A DNA stretch of 64,000 bases from Argentina anserina. Lineage: Eukaryota; Streptophyta; Magnoliopsida; Rosales; Rosaceae. Below are positions 1 to 10,523 of the stretch, piece after piece. Under the pieces are notes generated by a model that had not been told where the DNA came from, did not search any database, and saw nothing but the letters and a program-made list of their open reading frames with translations. The position numbers and the translations under genes are program-made. Numbering within the stretch: position 1 is the first letter of the stretch; the number at the start of each line of letters is the position of its first letter. Location: positions 9,424,001-9,488,000 of the forward strand of contig NC_065873.1 in assembly GCF_933775445.1 (NCBI RefSeq), given 5' to 3'.

Positions 1-865
1 AACAATAAAACTGCCATGGGTATTTTAGTAATTTCACACTATGGTAACAACCGAAAATAACGACAGTAAAATGGTAAAAACAGGGGAATTCACCCCATTG
101 TCTCCGATCACAAATCCGGCCTCCAAAAAACTAACTCCGTTCAACCAAAGCAACAAGTAAAACCAACAATAGCTTCTCCAATAGACAACACATCCAATTA
201 TACAAACACATAAGAAAAAGAACGTGTTTGCTACCTTGACAAATTGAAAATGTTGAATCGGTGTTCCTCCTATTGGGATCGAGTTGCTACCTTGACGATC
301 GTCGGTGTTATGGACGTTAGAGTAAAAACGGACAGGGAAAGGAAGAGAGGATTACGTCCCAATTCAAAGGAATTTGAAGGAAGAACATGATCAAAAAGGT
401 AATTGAGGTTGGCTTACCAATTTGAGATTCAAAGACTCGTCAGAGTTCGTAATGGCATCACTGAAATGGAGGAGGATGGCAACAGACTCGGTGGTGGTGA
501 TGTTTGGATGATTGAAGGGTATGGTTTTGTAGAGAAGGAGGAGGAGAAGTTGCTCTCTGTGTGTGTTGTCACCGAGAGAAAGAGGAAAAGAGAGGACGTG
601 AAAGAAAAAAAAGAAAAAAGACTTGGGCTCGGGCATCGAAAAACAAATGTCAAAAACTGAAAAATATTTTAAAATAAAATACAACTTTAGAAAATCGTAA
701 AAACAAACCCGAGCGTTGGAAAAATATTCCGAAAACATTTCCGAGCTAGTGGCGACGTGTAGCTAAATAAAGACGTATTAAACTACGTACTCGTCATTTA
801 AACTAAATGTCAATTAATTAATCCTAATGTATTGGTAATCGAGATTAGAAATCTCAGGTCTTACA
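1..865 (-). mobile_element. Partial long LTR (gypsy-type), cut by window edge
   Basis: Read on the minus strand, this segment begins TGTAAGACC at 865, resembling the TGTAA-ACCC start of the complete LTR at 58,308-61,315. It then carries an AT-rich stretch with a 'TTTTCGGAA' block, a pyrimidine-rich leader at about 430-620, and near the window edge 'gggtatttt-gtaattt' (about 19-35), which is also found about 1.1 kb into the 58,308 LTR. The shared order of landmarks suggests a diverged relative, truncated by the start of the window. Open frames in the pyrimidine-rich part (about 391-738) look like composition effects. The assignment rests on landmark similarity and not on a full alignment. Confidence 0.45.
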
Positions 866-1413
866 TCACAACCCGCCAAACTTAGTCATTTTTACGTTGC
901 GCATTGTTGAAGCAAGCATGGCTCAAGGAAGGTTGCGGATAACTCTTTAGAACTCTTTGGAAGTTCATAGAAGGTCCTAGAAGGTGTTGGAAGTCTCCGG
1001 AAGAATGGGGAAGACTTGGGACATCTCTGGATTTCCCTAGAACCTTGGAGAGGCTAAGGATCATGACCACTCAGGAAGTCTCTAGAATACTCAAGGTATC
1101 ACTTAGATTTGTATAGACTTATGTAGATTTTCTCTAGAAGAAACTACACTTGTACATAGTCCTAGAATTCTCTAGAACTATGGAGGTACGATGAGGAGCC
1201 CTATAAATAGCAAGGCACCCTCACATTTGAGCCATCAAGTAAGTTGCTTTCAAGCATACTTGTAACCACTCTTGTAACCTTTCTTTACTTAATACAAGTT
1301 CTCTTTTAGAGATATTCTATTTGCCTTTGAATTGTTCTACTAGGGCGTTTGCGAGAGTCAGGCTGACTTAGCATAAGGGACGTGCTAAGGCCGCACAAGT
1401 GCATAGCAAAGGA
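866..1413 (+). mobile_element. 5' LTR of old chromovirus-like gypsy element
   Basis: A promoter-like stretch contains TATAAATA at 1,202-1,209, followed by a leader (about 1,215-1,413) that is repeated at 9,901-10,105 downstream of the degraded integrase. The shared blocks include 'aggcaccct-cacatttga', 'taatacaagttctctttta' and 'agggacgtgctaaggcc'. Two copies flanking gag-pol debris identify it as an LTR. The left end is not defined; it abuts the minus-strand LTR ending at 865, and no TG start or target duplication could be seen. The right end is set where the two copies diverge, just after 'ggagta'. Confidence 0.6.
1202..1209 (+). promoter_or_regulatory. TATA box of old gypsy LTR
   Basis: TATAAATA lies within the LTR, just upstream of the conserved leader shared with the 3' LTR fragment. 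The position fits a Pol II promoter at the U3/R border. It is probably inactive, because the element is heavily decayed. Confidence 0.45.
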
Positions 1414-1425
1414 GTATTAGAGCTG
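1414..1425 (+). other. Degenerate primer-binding site (tRNA-iMet-like)
   Basis: GTATTAGAGCTG lies directly after the end of the LTR and resembles the initiator-Met primer site used by most chromoviruses (core GTATCAGAGC), with one mismatch in the core. Position and partial match support the call, but the element is decayed and the match is short. Confidence 0.35.
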
Positions 1426-1512
1426 CAGTTCGATCAAGAGGCTAACTTGACACAATGGCAAAGAACAGCAATCCTGCTATAATGTTTCTGACGACACACA
1501 AGAGAGGGGTCA

Positions 1513-2949
1513 TGATAGGAGCACTTTGTGTGACATTCTTAATATGTTTTACCTCCATTTGAACTTTGTTTAACCATTATTGTTGTAATGTCGAGTCATT
1601 GAGTCGATTTAGGTGTCTTTGGTGGCATATTGGTGCTAAAACAGTTTGAAAATGCAGGTATTGTCGAGAGTCCTATTTAGAGTAGGATTCCTTGAGGAAC
1701 TAGGAAACCTAGTTGGATTAGGAGTTTTCATATTTTAGCATTTTTGTAACATTTATGATATGTTGAGAATCCTATTTGCATTAGGAGTGCTTTTTGGATT
1801 AAGAAACGTATTTAGAAAAGTCCTACTTGAACTGAAACTCTTATTCCGTCACTTTCCTAATTGTACATTCCTATTCTAGTAACTTTCCTTATTGAGCAAG
1901 TTCCTCGTTATGAAATGGAAACTTTCCTAATTTAAATGAGCTTATCTATTACATGTATGTCTTTTTAAAACAACATTTGTCTAGATTAGGACAAGTTTAT
2001 TTTGTTGATTATCTTGTCTTTATTCTTTTCTTATTTTCAGAATTAATGAAGAAATAATTCAAGAGAGGAGAGAAGCACGGCTGGAAAGAGAAAAAAGAGA
2101 GAAAGAAGGAGTTTGATGAGAGATAAAAGCTGAATTAAAGAAGAGATAATGCACCACAAATGGAGAGGATAATATGGAGGATTAACGCAATTGAATTACC
2201 ATGAGATAAATGAGAAGATAAAAGAGGAAATTCATGCAAAACAAATTAGAATTAAAGGAGGAAGAAAATATGGAATTAGAGTCAAATCCTTATCAGAATT
2301 AGAAATCTGCTAGTGCACATCATCCACCTTTGACGGACTACCCTAGACATCTTACGATGAGTCAGATAACGTGTGACATATGGACGAAAAGCTACATAAG
2401 TCTATTTTCCAATACAATTGGAATCACCTCAATAGATTTTCAAGCAAGAGTTATGACGAAAACAAGGTATGAAGGTCAGCTCTGCCGAATTGAGAAAATC
2501 TAGGAAACCTAAACCAATTTTGTTTTAACTTTATGGCCGGCAAATATAGGCTTGTTTATATTTTGCAAGGTTGACTTAGTTTAAATGACGAGTACGTAGT
2601 TTAATATAGGCTTTGGTATTATTTAAACTAAGTCAACCATTTAAACTAGTTGAGGCCCTAAGTCAACCTAAACGACATTATAAATCTTGCATGATTAGAT
2701 GATTCCCATAAGACTCTAATTATATCAGTGTCTAATGAATCTATGAATAAGTATGTTATAATGCTTGTTTAGAACCAAATATGTAATTGTATTGAACTCT
2801 CGTGATTTCGGGTTTTGTTTGGTGAAGAGATGAAATCGATCATGTAAATAGTAGTTTAGGTCTTACTTGAACGTAGTAGTTAGAAAAGTATTCTTAAATC
2901 CCCCATTTATTTATTAACACTAAAGTTTAGAGAAACCTTCAATTCCCCT
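1513..2949 (+). mobile_element. Truncated Athila-type LTR inserted in old gypsy
   Basis: It begins TGATAGGAGCAC at 1,513, the start shared by the LTRs at 5,723, 25,206, 29,578 and 42,001. It ends in the 'ttaaatccccca...ttcaattcccc' zone, which lies roughly 100 bp before the CTATCA end of its relatives, so the right end is lost. The first few hundred bases resemble the Athila-I LTR. The middle (about 2,310-2,510, with a 'gtatgaaggtcagctctgcc' type block) resembles the Athila-II LTR at about 26,100-26,300. It separates the start of the gypsy internal region (1,414-1,512) from gag (2,950 on). No target duplication can be shown. Confidence 0.7.
2569..2638. repeat. 70 bp hairpin with 18 bp perfect arms
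   Basis: GGTTGACTTAGTTTAAAT (2,569-2,586) is exactly reverse-complemented at 2,621-2,638. The 34 bp loop contains most of a 31 bp segment that recurs inverted at 776-806. Further 'aagtcaacc' copies follow at about 2,650-2,670. The stretch has no counterpart in the related LTRs I compared, so it may be a small foldback insertion; this was not confirmed by alignment. Confidence 0.6.
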
Positions 2950-3730
2950 GAGAGCTTTGGAGGATCACGCAACGCTCAGGAAGTGGACAACTTCTTATGG
3001 GGCTAGATCACTACTTCGGGGCCTAGGCATCTCAGAGGAAGATGCCAAGATAAAGACTGCGGCTCTATATCTCACTAACACCGCCATTCTATGGTGGAGG
3101 AGAAGGCGGGGAGATGTTGAAAGAGATACGTGCACCATCTCTACCTTTGATGACTTTGTTAAAGAGCTTAAAAGTCAATTTTATCCCAAGAATGCTGAGG
3201 ATGAGGCAAGAGCTTGCTTGCGAAAGCTCAAGTACACGGGACCTATTCGTGATTATATTACAGATTTCACTAACTTGGTGCTTGAGATTCCTGACCAATC
3301 CAACAAGGATGCTCTCTTCAATTTCATGGATATCTCCAATCGCGGGCCAAGACCGAGCTAAGGCGACATGGAATGCAATACCTTGCCACCGCCATATCTG
3401 TGGCCGAGGGCTTAGTTGATTTCTCAAGTTCAAGGGAGTCCACCAAGCCAAGGGAGAAGAAGAGTAGCTATGCCAAAGGTGGGGGAGACAAAAGCCAACG
3501 CAAGGAGGAGCCCCGCCGGGAGACCTACTCGGCAAGATTCAAGGTTAAGGGCAAGCAAAGGGACACGCGGAGCTCGGACAAGTCTAATGACAACAAATCT
3601 CCTTTGCGATGGTCCACATTGGGTGAGGAACTGCCCACAAAGGAGAACTCTAGGCACACTCTGGGAAGTCAACGAGGTGGGAGTGAAGCCAAGTGTGGCG
3701 ATGGTGATGTACACTTGCGCTCTATATAGG
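2950..3730 (+). pseudogene. Gypsy gag remnant
   Basis: After the inserted LTR the frame reads through a Retrotrans_gag-type domain: KTAALYLTNTAILWWRRR, then FVKELKSQFYPKNAEDEARA and a YITDF-TNLVLEIP region. Frames change near 3,360 and again near 3,420. The nucleocapsid zinc knuckle is recognisable around 3,600-3,645 as LLCDGPHWVRNCP, in which the first cysteine of a CX2CX3HX4C motif is replaced, so metal binding is probably lost. The 5' end of gag, which would follow 1,450, was displaced or lost when the LTR at 1,513-2,949 inserted. It is a decayed capsid/nucleocapsid gene. Confidence 0.75.
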
Positions 3731-4065
3731 TGCCCAATGCAATCTCCTCTACACCCAAGGTCCAAAGGCTTGCTCTTCATAGATATCAGCATAGGTGAGA
3801 AGCTAACAACGGCAATGCTCGACATGCGGGCAACCCACAATTTCATTTCCATTAAGGAGGCACGCAGGCCAAGACTAAAGGCGAGCAATGGATGGGGCAC
3901 CGTCAAGCCGGTTAACTCACCTACCTGCCCCATACAAGGAGTAGCTCGAGGAGTCAAGACAAGCGTGGGAGCTTGATGTGGGAGCCTAGACTTCTCGATA
4001 GTGTCGATGGATAACTACAAGGTAGTCTTGGTGTTGGAATTCCATGATCAAGTCAAAGGTCGTGC
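3731..4065 (+). pseudogene. Gypsy aspartic protease remnant
   Basis: A retropepsin-like stretch reads LLFIDISIGEKLTTAMLD followed by MRATHNFIS. In this gypsy family the active site is normally D-T-G-A-T-H-N-F. Here the TG pair is replaced by MR, which removes the catalytic motif. The remainder (about 3,960-4,065) continues in other frames with FSIVSMDNYKVVL and LEFHDQVKG, resembling the distal protease segment. Several frameshifts and stops mark it as a pseudogene between the gag remnant and the better preserved RT. Confidence 0.65.
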
Positions 4066-5123
4066 GTGGTACCAAAAACTAGAGGCGCAAAGCAAGACAT
4101 CAAGATGTTACTGGCAATGCAATTCAAGAAAGGCATCAAGAGGGAAGAGGAGAGCTACTTGGCCATCCTTAGTCAGTTTGATGATGAGGAGCAAAGGCCG
4201 CAAGATGCCTTTCCCAAGGAGGTAGTAGTAGTTCTTGAGGAGTTCAAGGATGTTGCACCAGCGGAGCTGCCCAAGAGACTACCCCCAAGGAGGAAGATCG
4301 ACCATGAGATCGATTTGGAAACAGGGACCAAACCACCCGCCATGGGCGCCTACCGCATGGCACCTCTGGAGATAGTAGAGTTGAGGAGGCAATTGAAAAA
4401 ACTTTTGGATGCGGGATTCATTATACCTTCAAAAACCCCATTCGGTGCCCCGGTCTTATTCCAAAAGAAGGATGGGTCCCTACGCATGTGCATTGACTAT
4501 AGGGCACTCAACAAGATAACAGTAAATAACAAATACCCTATCCCTCTCATTGCCGATCTGTTTGATCAGTTAGGCCATGCACGATACTTCCCAAAGTTAG
4601 ACCTTCGTTCGGGATATTACACGGTACGCATATCCGAGGGGGATGAACTGAACACTGCATGCCTCACAAGGTATGGTTCCTATGAGTTATAGGTTATGCC
4701 TTTCGGTCTAACTAATGCACCGGCAACCTTTTGCACTTTGATGATTAAGTTATTCCACCCCTATCTCGATCGGTTTGTTGTCGTGTACTTGGACGACATA
4801 GTGGTGTATAGCAAGACTTTGCAGGAGCACGTATGCACTTGCATGAAGTGCTTAAGGTATTGCTGGAAAACAAGCTATACATAAAGATGGGAAAATGTTC
4901 GTTCGCTAAGTCGGTGATGTCGTTCTTGAGGCACAAGATCAAGGACGACAAGCTTATGATGAAAGATTGCAAAGTGCATTCCATCCAAGAATGGACACGC
5001 ACCAAGGTACATGAACTAAGATCTTTTCTTGGGCCAGTAAATTATTACCACCGCTTTATCAAGGGATACTCGGCGAGAGCTGCACCATTAACTGACCTTC
5101 TCAAGAAGATCATGGCATGAGAA
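4066..5123 (+). pseudogene. Gypsy reverse transcriptase remnant
   Basis: The RT core is clear: [53 protein letters not shown], then after an in-frame TAG near 4,690 [12 protein letters not shown] and the catalytic [12 protein letters not shown] around 4,780-4,810. A frameshift near 4,830-4,850 moves the reading into [20 protein letters not shown], and another stop follows at about 5,118. The sequence style ([12 protein letters not shown]) fits a plant chromovirus-like gypsy lineage; the exact clade was not tested. The YLDD motif is intact, but stops and frameshifts prevent expression. Confidence 0.85.
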
Positions 5124-5722
5124 TGGACAGTAGAGTGTCAAGAAGCCTTTGAAGACTTGAAGAAGGTGATATGCAAGGAGCCTGGGCTTAGCCTACCAGA
5201 CCACTCCAAGCCATATGAAGTGCACACCGATGCGTGTGACTTTGCAATTGGCAGAGTTCTCATGCAAGAGGGACATCTAATTTCTTACGAAAGTCGAAAG
5301 CTCAATGACACGGAGCGGCACTACACCATGCAAGAGAAAGAGATGAGTGCCATCATCCATTGCCTACGAGTGTGGCAACATTACTTGCTTGGGACCAAGT
5401 TCGTGATCATGACCGAAAATGTAGCAAGAAGCTACTTCCACACACAAAAGAAGCTAAATCCAAAGCAAACAAGGTGGCAAGACTGCTTGGCGAAGTTTGA
5501 CTACACCATGGAGTACAAGCTCGGGAAGGAAAATGTGGTAGCCAATGCTTTAAGCCGCAAGGCGGAGTTTGCAAGCATCTCTCAAGTCATTAGCCCGCTA
5601 TTGAACAAGATCCAGGAGGGACTCAAAGCGGATCCTCAGACGCAAAGCCTCATTATCTTAATAAAGGAAGGCAAGGCCCGGAGGTTTTGGCTAGACGATG
5701 ACCTTCTCTACATTAGAGACTG
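5124..5722 (+). pseudogene. Gypsy RNase H remnant, cut by a solo LTR
   Basis: The frame encodes the RNase H domain: PDHSKPYEVHTDACDFAIG with the first catalytic Asp, ISYESRKLNDTERHYTMQEK with the Glu, and LAKFDYTMEYKLGKENVVAN followed by ALSRKAEF. It runs without a stop to the LLYIRD segment and is then interrupted exactly at 5,722 by the LTR 5,723-7,628. The expected MTDNVA is MTENVA, so an otherwise conserved Asp is Glu. The coding region continues at 7,629 after one copy of the 5 bp target duplication GACTG. Confidence 0.85.
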
Positions 5723-7628
5723 TGATAGGAGCACTTTGTGCTACATTCTTAATATGTTTTTACCTCCATTTGTACTTTGCTTAGTCCTTATTGTTGTAAT
5801 ATCGAGTCATTGAGTCACAATAGGAGTCTAGGATGGTTTTGGATGTGTATTTGTGCTTAAACGAGTTAAAAATGAAGAATTGGTCTAGAGTCCTAGTTTG
5901 AGTAGGAATCCTTATAGGACTAGGAAACCTAGTTGGATTAGGAGTCTTCATCTTTCTTTGTTTTGGTCGCATTGGTGATACGTTGAGAGTCTTGTTTGCA
6001 TTAGGAATCCTTATTTAACTAGGAAACGTACCATTTTGGAAAGTCCTACTTGAACTCAAACTCTTATTACGAAACTTTCCTAAATGAACTTTCTTGTTCT
6101 AGTAACTTTCTTGTTCTAGTAACTTTCTTATTCTAGTAAGTTTCCTTTTTGCAAATTAGAAACTTTCCTAATCTAGTTGAGCTCATTTATTACATGTGTG
6201 TTTCTAAGACAACAAATGTCTAGATTAAGACATAATTTTCGAAAGAATTATCTCTTACTTATGTTTTTCTTTTCTTATTTTCAGATTTGAAGAGATAATT
6301 TAAGGAATTTAAAGAGAAGCCGTGCAAGGGAAAAAGGAGTCCAATCCGTGATTAATTCTTGAGCTTGTGAAAGAAGCTATGCCGTGCCTAGCAATCAGCC
6401 CATGAGAAGGAGAGTCCAGCCCATGTCGTGTAACCCTAGAGAAACAAGGAGATAAGAGCTTGTTCTACAAGGAAAAGAAGGGCACCCATTCGATCCAATT
6501 AAAGAGAAAAGATCCTAGACGTGCATACATGGATCAGCCCATCAAAACCCTAGCAGCCCCTCCTCTCCTCCTTCCTCTATAAAAGGCACGGCCTCCCTTC
6601 ATATTTGGCATCTCCATTCTCTCACAAACAAAGCCGAATTGCTGCCTAAATACATCCAGAAAATTCAAGCAAAAACCTTCATTCATCTTCACCAAGCCGT
6701 GCTCCCCCTCTTACCTCTCCAAATCCGAATTCATCTTGCTTTATCCTAGAAGGTTTCTAATGTGTCATTCATCCATGGTTTGTAATTTTTATTTAGGTTT
6801 TCTGTAAATTTCGAATTCATTGTATGAATCATTGGATGTTATTTTCGGTTTTATATATGAAGAACATAAATTCAGACTTATTTGGTTTTATGTTTTGATT
6901 GTATGAACTCTTGAATATGTGTTTATGTCGTGTATAATAGGGTTTCGAAATTAATTTAGGTTTTATTTCAATTTATTCCTTCAATTCGTACATCTAAATC
7001 AATGCTTGAGGAAGCCAAGGCCATGGTTCTCCTAAGGTTGCGATTTAATTCACCAAAGTGTTCATTGATTGAATATGCGCTTCGTGTTTCAATTATTGAT
7101 AGTTCTAGAAACTTACATGTTTAATCAAGATGAGTGACGTCATGCTTGCTTACATGTCTCCAATTCGACTTAATGTGCTTATGTGCTACTTTGTTGTTTT
7201 AACTAGTACGTTTCGTTATGTTGAACTCTTTTTAGCATATGTTTAGGATTGAACGATTCGTTGATTCTAAATAACTAAGATGTCTTAATGATTAGATGAA
7301 CCGCTTCGGGGTCTAATTAGAATTGGAATTGAAATGGACTTAAGAAGTATTGAAAATACTTGCTGCCTATATGTTGTTCTATGCGTGTCATACATGTTTC
7401 TTGATTAGAATTCGTGTTTTGGTTATGTGATGAGTGGTAGATCAATTGTATATAAGTAATTTAGGATTTATTTTAAGTTTTAGTTTTAGAATACAAATCA
7501 AATCCCCCATTAACATGATAAGTGATGAGGCCCTTTTGATTCCCCGGACTGAACGATCCCTGCTTATTCTATACTAACGATGATGTTTTTCAGGGTATTT
7601 TATAGACGTTCTAACCAACGATCTATCA
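5723..7628 (+). mobile_element. Solo Athila-I LTR, TSD GACTG
   Basis: The 1,906 bp unit starts TGATAG and ends CTATCA, a perfect 6 bp terminal inverted repeat, and is flanked by GACTG at 5,718-5,722 and 7,629-7,633. It is the same family as the LTRs at 29,578 and 42,001 (1,905 bp each), with scattered substitutions. TATAAAAG occurs at 6,578-6,585 after a pyrimidine-rich stretch, as in its relatives. No internal region or second LTR remains, so this is a solo LTR left by recombination between the two LTRs of a full element that had inserted into the older gypsy pol. Confidence 0.93.
6578..6585 (+). promoter_or_regulatory. TATA box of solo Athila-I LTR
   Basis: TATAAAAG follows a CT-rich tract, at the same relative position as in the LTRs at 29,578 (30,395-30,402) and 42,001 (42,818-42,825). 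Probable Pol II core promoter of the LTR. Confidence 0.6.
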
Positions 7629-7981
7629 GACTGCCGCATCTATGTACCGAAGTGGGGAAGCTTACAGAAAGAGCTTATCAAGGAATGTCATGATTCCAAA
7701 TGGGTCGGCCGCCCAGGAATGAAACGCACACTTGCTCTATTAAAGTCCATGTATTATTGGCCTATGATGCGGGACGGGGTCGAAGAGTATGTGCGGACGT
7801 GTCTAGTTTTCCAACAAGACAAGGTAGTCCAACATCAGCCGGGGGGCTTGCTTGACTCCTTGCCAATGGGAGAGTTTCTCTATGAGCTTCATCACTTGCT
7901 TGCCGAAGTCCGAGCAGATTGGGAGCATCATTGTCGTGGTGGATAGATTTAGCAAGTACGCAACCTTCATGGCCGCATCAG
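7629..7981 (+). pseudogene. Gypsy integrase N-terminal remnant
   Basis: Directly after the solo LTR the older gypsy resumes: a CRIYVPKWG-like segment, KELIKECHDSKWVGRPGMKR, YYWPMMRDGVEEYVRTCLVF, then QQDKVVQHQPGGLLDSLP. This is the H2C2 zinc-binding domain of integrase, but the second His (expected GHPG) is Arg (GRPG) and the first Cys of the CX2C pair is kept while the second is Phe. The start of the catalytic core (VVVDRFSKYATFMAAS) follows after a frameshift and is cut at 7,981 by the next LTR. Confidence 0.8.
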
Positions 7982-9525
7982 TGATCATTGCTCGATTACT
8001 CGACATCAATATTTAACCCTGTAAGCATCGTAAGTAGTATAAAGCAAGAGGGTATCGTTCACAAACCGGGGATCCAGCCAGGGCTTAGGATCACAAACAC
8101 TTAACAAGAATTCATAAAGATATAAAAGATTGTTGATATAGGTTTGGATTGAATGATAAAAACAGTAAATAAAACCTAAACTACTATATATATGTGATCA
8201 CCAAACAAATCATGTAAGAACAAAGCCATCGAAATCTATTCTCAATCATGTTCATGCCGTAGGTATCAAGGTTCAACTTAAGTTCGATCATGCATCAAGT
8301 TCCTACTTGGTTCCTAATACATGGATACATTCGAGCTTAACTACTTGTCTTGCTACGAAATCTAACATATCAATTCATCATGCAATTACATATCATATAG
8401 AGAAATCAACATGTTTAAGCACCTATTCAATGCCGAACTTAGAATCAAATTCGGTAGAAAAACCAAAGAACAATTAATCCACTACTTGTATCATAATCGT
8501 TATTAGCTTTGAATGATTAACATATGCAACATCAACTACTTGTCTTAATCACACATGCAATATAAGAACACACCGAAATTTAATCAAGAACATAGAACAA
8601 GAACTCACGGCATCAAAACATAAATCATTGAAGAGAAATCGAAATCTTCATATCATTACACAATTTGAAAGTCACAACTATCTCATAGACAAGATTGAAT
8701 TGAACTTTTAACAAAACAAACAGAAATTATCCAAGAACAAGAACATATAAAACCGAAATAAAACATGAAGATCATAGAGTTACACTTTGAAATATTCCTA
8801 CAGGGTTTATTCCAAGCAAACGAAGATCCTAAGCTACTTGCTTCGAATCCAAAGGATGGAAAAGGATGAATTTCGGTTTTAGGATTTCTTGGTGGATGAG
8901 GGACTGATTCGGCAGAGCTATGGCTTATGCTTGTGTGCAAGGTTGGTGATGAATGAATGAGGAGGCCGAGCCTCTATATATAGGAATCAATGAATCCCTC
9001 TTGCCGTCCCTTAAGGAGATAGAATTCAATTGGGAAGCTGAAATCTTATTTGTTATGGATTTTGATTCATGTACTCCATATCCAACTTGATGTAGGAAAC
9101 CAAATCCAATATGGATACACTAAAGGGCTGCACGGCATCTCTCTTGGTCCAACTAGGAATAGCTAGGCCGGCCTCTTCTTCTCCTTCTTAAACTCGGATA
9201 TGATTTCCTTGTCTCACTAGGAATGCATCATGGTAGCTCTACTCCTCTCCAAATATGATTTGTCTTTCCTGAAAAGAATTCGACGATTAAGGAATAGGAA
9301 AGAATGAAAATAGGAAAGTAGAGTCCTAGTCGAGTAAGGAATCCTAGCTAAATAAGGAGTTCTAACACTTAGCACAATTTCATCATCAATTCATTCAATT
9401 TCGTCATAGCTCTCCTTGGAACATACAAATGACAATTATGAATCTAAAACAACTAAATAAGAAGTAACAAAGCATAAGAATAGGGCATATACACATTAAG
9501 AACGTCACACTTTGTGCTCCTATCA
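7982..9525 (-). mobile_element. Solo Athila-II-like LTR (minus strand), TSD ATCAG
   Basis: Read on the minus strand it starts TGATAGGAGCACAAAGTGTG at 9,525 and ends at 7,982 in TGATCA, flanked by ATCAG at 7,977-7,981 and 9,526-9,530. The 3' portion (rc of about 8,000-8,110) matches the ends of the LTRs at 25,206-27,397 and 48,245-50,503, including the 'ggatccccggtttgtgaac' and 'gggttaatattga-ctcgagtaat' blocks. At 1,544 bp it is shorter than those (about 2.2 kb), so it is an internally shortened subtype. It splits the integrase core of the old gypsy. No internal region is present, hence a solo LTR. Confidence 0.9.
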
Positions 9526-9900
9526 ATCAGCCGACTACACCACGGAGGAGACAGCAAATCGATTCCTACGCAATGTAGTCAAGCTTTAGGGAGTTCCAAG
9601 AAACATTGTCAGCGATAGAGACCCACGCTTCACAGGAAGATTTTGGACAGAACTGTTCAAGATGCTCGGATCAGACATGAACTTTTCAACAAGCTTCCAT
9701 CCATAAAGCTATGGTCAGATGAAACGCGTCAATGCTATCTTGGAGCTATACTCGCGGCACTACGTGAGTGCAAATCAAAAGGACTGGGAAAAGCTTCTTG
9801 ACGTGGCGCAGTTTTCCTGTAAGTTACAGCAAAGCGAGGCCATTAACAAGAATCCTTTTCAAATTATATTGGGACAGCAGCCAACAACCCCTGTATCCCT
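9526..9900 (+). pseudogene. Gypsy integrase core remnant
   Basis: After the solo LTR the integrase core resumes: a TTEETANRFLRNVVKL segment, [20 protein letters not shown] with the second catalytic Asp, [14 protein letters not shown], and MKRVNAILELYSRHYVSANQ followed by KDWEKLLDVAQFS. The catalytic Glu site (usually QTDGQTE) reads SYGQMK, so the Glu is Lys. Stops interrupt the frame. At 9,900 the coding sequence is joined directly to LTR sequence, so the integrase C-terminus, the 3' untranslated region and most of U3 have been deleted. Confidence 0.85.
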
Positions 9901-10105
9901 AGGCACCCTTCACATTTGAGGCATCAAGTAGGTTGCCTTCAAGCATAGTTGTAAACACTCTTGTAAGCTTTCTTTACTTAATACAAGTTCTCTTTTAGAG
10001 ATATTCTCTTTGTATTTCAACTGTTCTAGCAGGGCATTTGCGAGAGTCAGGATGACTTAGCATAAGGGACGTGCTAAGGCCGTACGAGTGCATAGAAAAG
10101 GAGTA
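9901..10105 (+). mobile_element. 3' LTR fragment of old gypsy
   Basis: About 205 bp match the leader of the 5' LTR (about 1,213-1,416), including the 'taatacaagttctctttta' and 'agggacgtgctaaggcc' blocks, and diverge after 'ggagta'. Only the R/U5 part remains, joined directly to integrase codons. With the copy at 866-1,413 it defines the limits of one gypsy element of about 9.2 kb, including three inserted LTRs. Confidence 0.8.
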
Positions 10106-10310
10106 AACTCGTGACACTTAGCTACCCTCCTCTATAAAGGCATCGCCTCTTTATTATCAACTTCTTCAGGCAATTCTCCATTGCTTCCTTTGTCATAAGT
10201 TCTACAAAATTATCAGCCAATCAGAAGTAGGAGAACTGTACGAATGACTTCACCCGAGGCCAAACAAAATGATCACAACTCGAAGGAACAGAAGTAATGG
10301 AATGTGAAGT
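10106..10310. other. Unassigned spacer between gypsy and LINE remnants
   Basis: Short spacer with a CTATAAAG at about 10,131. The last part (from about 10,220) may belong to the LINE remnant that follows, since 'gacttcacccgaggcc' sits where such elements have the start of their zinc-binding region. Nothing else is recognised. Confidence 0.3.
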
Positions 10311-10523
10311 CTGGTGTCTTCTCAGTAAAAAGTGGTTATCACGCTCGTCACACTGCAGCAATTCCAACACTATGTCCCATGCACATTTATTCAGGTTTCA
10401 ATTCTCAGATTCTATGGAAGAAAGTTTGATCCATCCGAACTACCCCAAAAGTGAAGAATTATCTTTGGCATGCTCTAACCAACTTTGTAGCAACTCGAGC
10501 AAATCTTCATCATTGCCATAGTA
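10311..10523 (+). pseudogene. LINE remnant: RT-associated zinc-binding (zf-RVT) domain
   Basis: One frame reads SGVFSVKSGYHARH, then ILWKKV-stop-SIRTTPKVKN and YLWHALTNFVATRANLHH. This is the pattern of the zf-RVT region found downstream of plant LINE reverse transcriptases and in derived host sequences (W-KKVW, PKVKNFLW, T+ANL). The conserved Trp after KKV is a TGA stop. No RT, endonuclease or poly-A tail was seen nearby, so this is an isolated fragment of a non-LTR retrotransposon. Confidence 0.65.

Noticed and set aside
391..738. 115-codon minus-strand and 85-codon plus-strand frames
   Set aside because: Both come from one purine/pyrimidine-rich strand of a probable LTR leader; composition is biased and no domain is seen.
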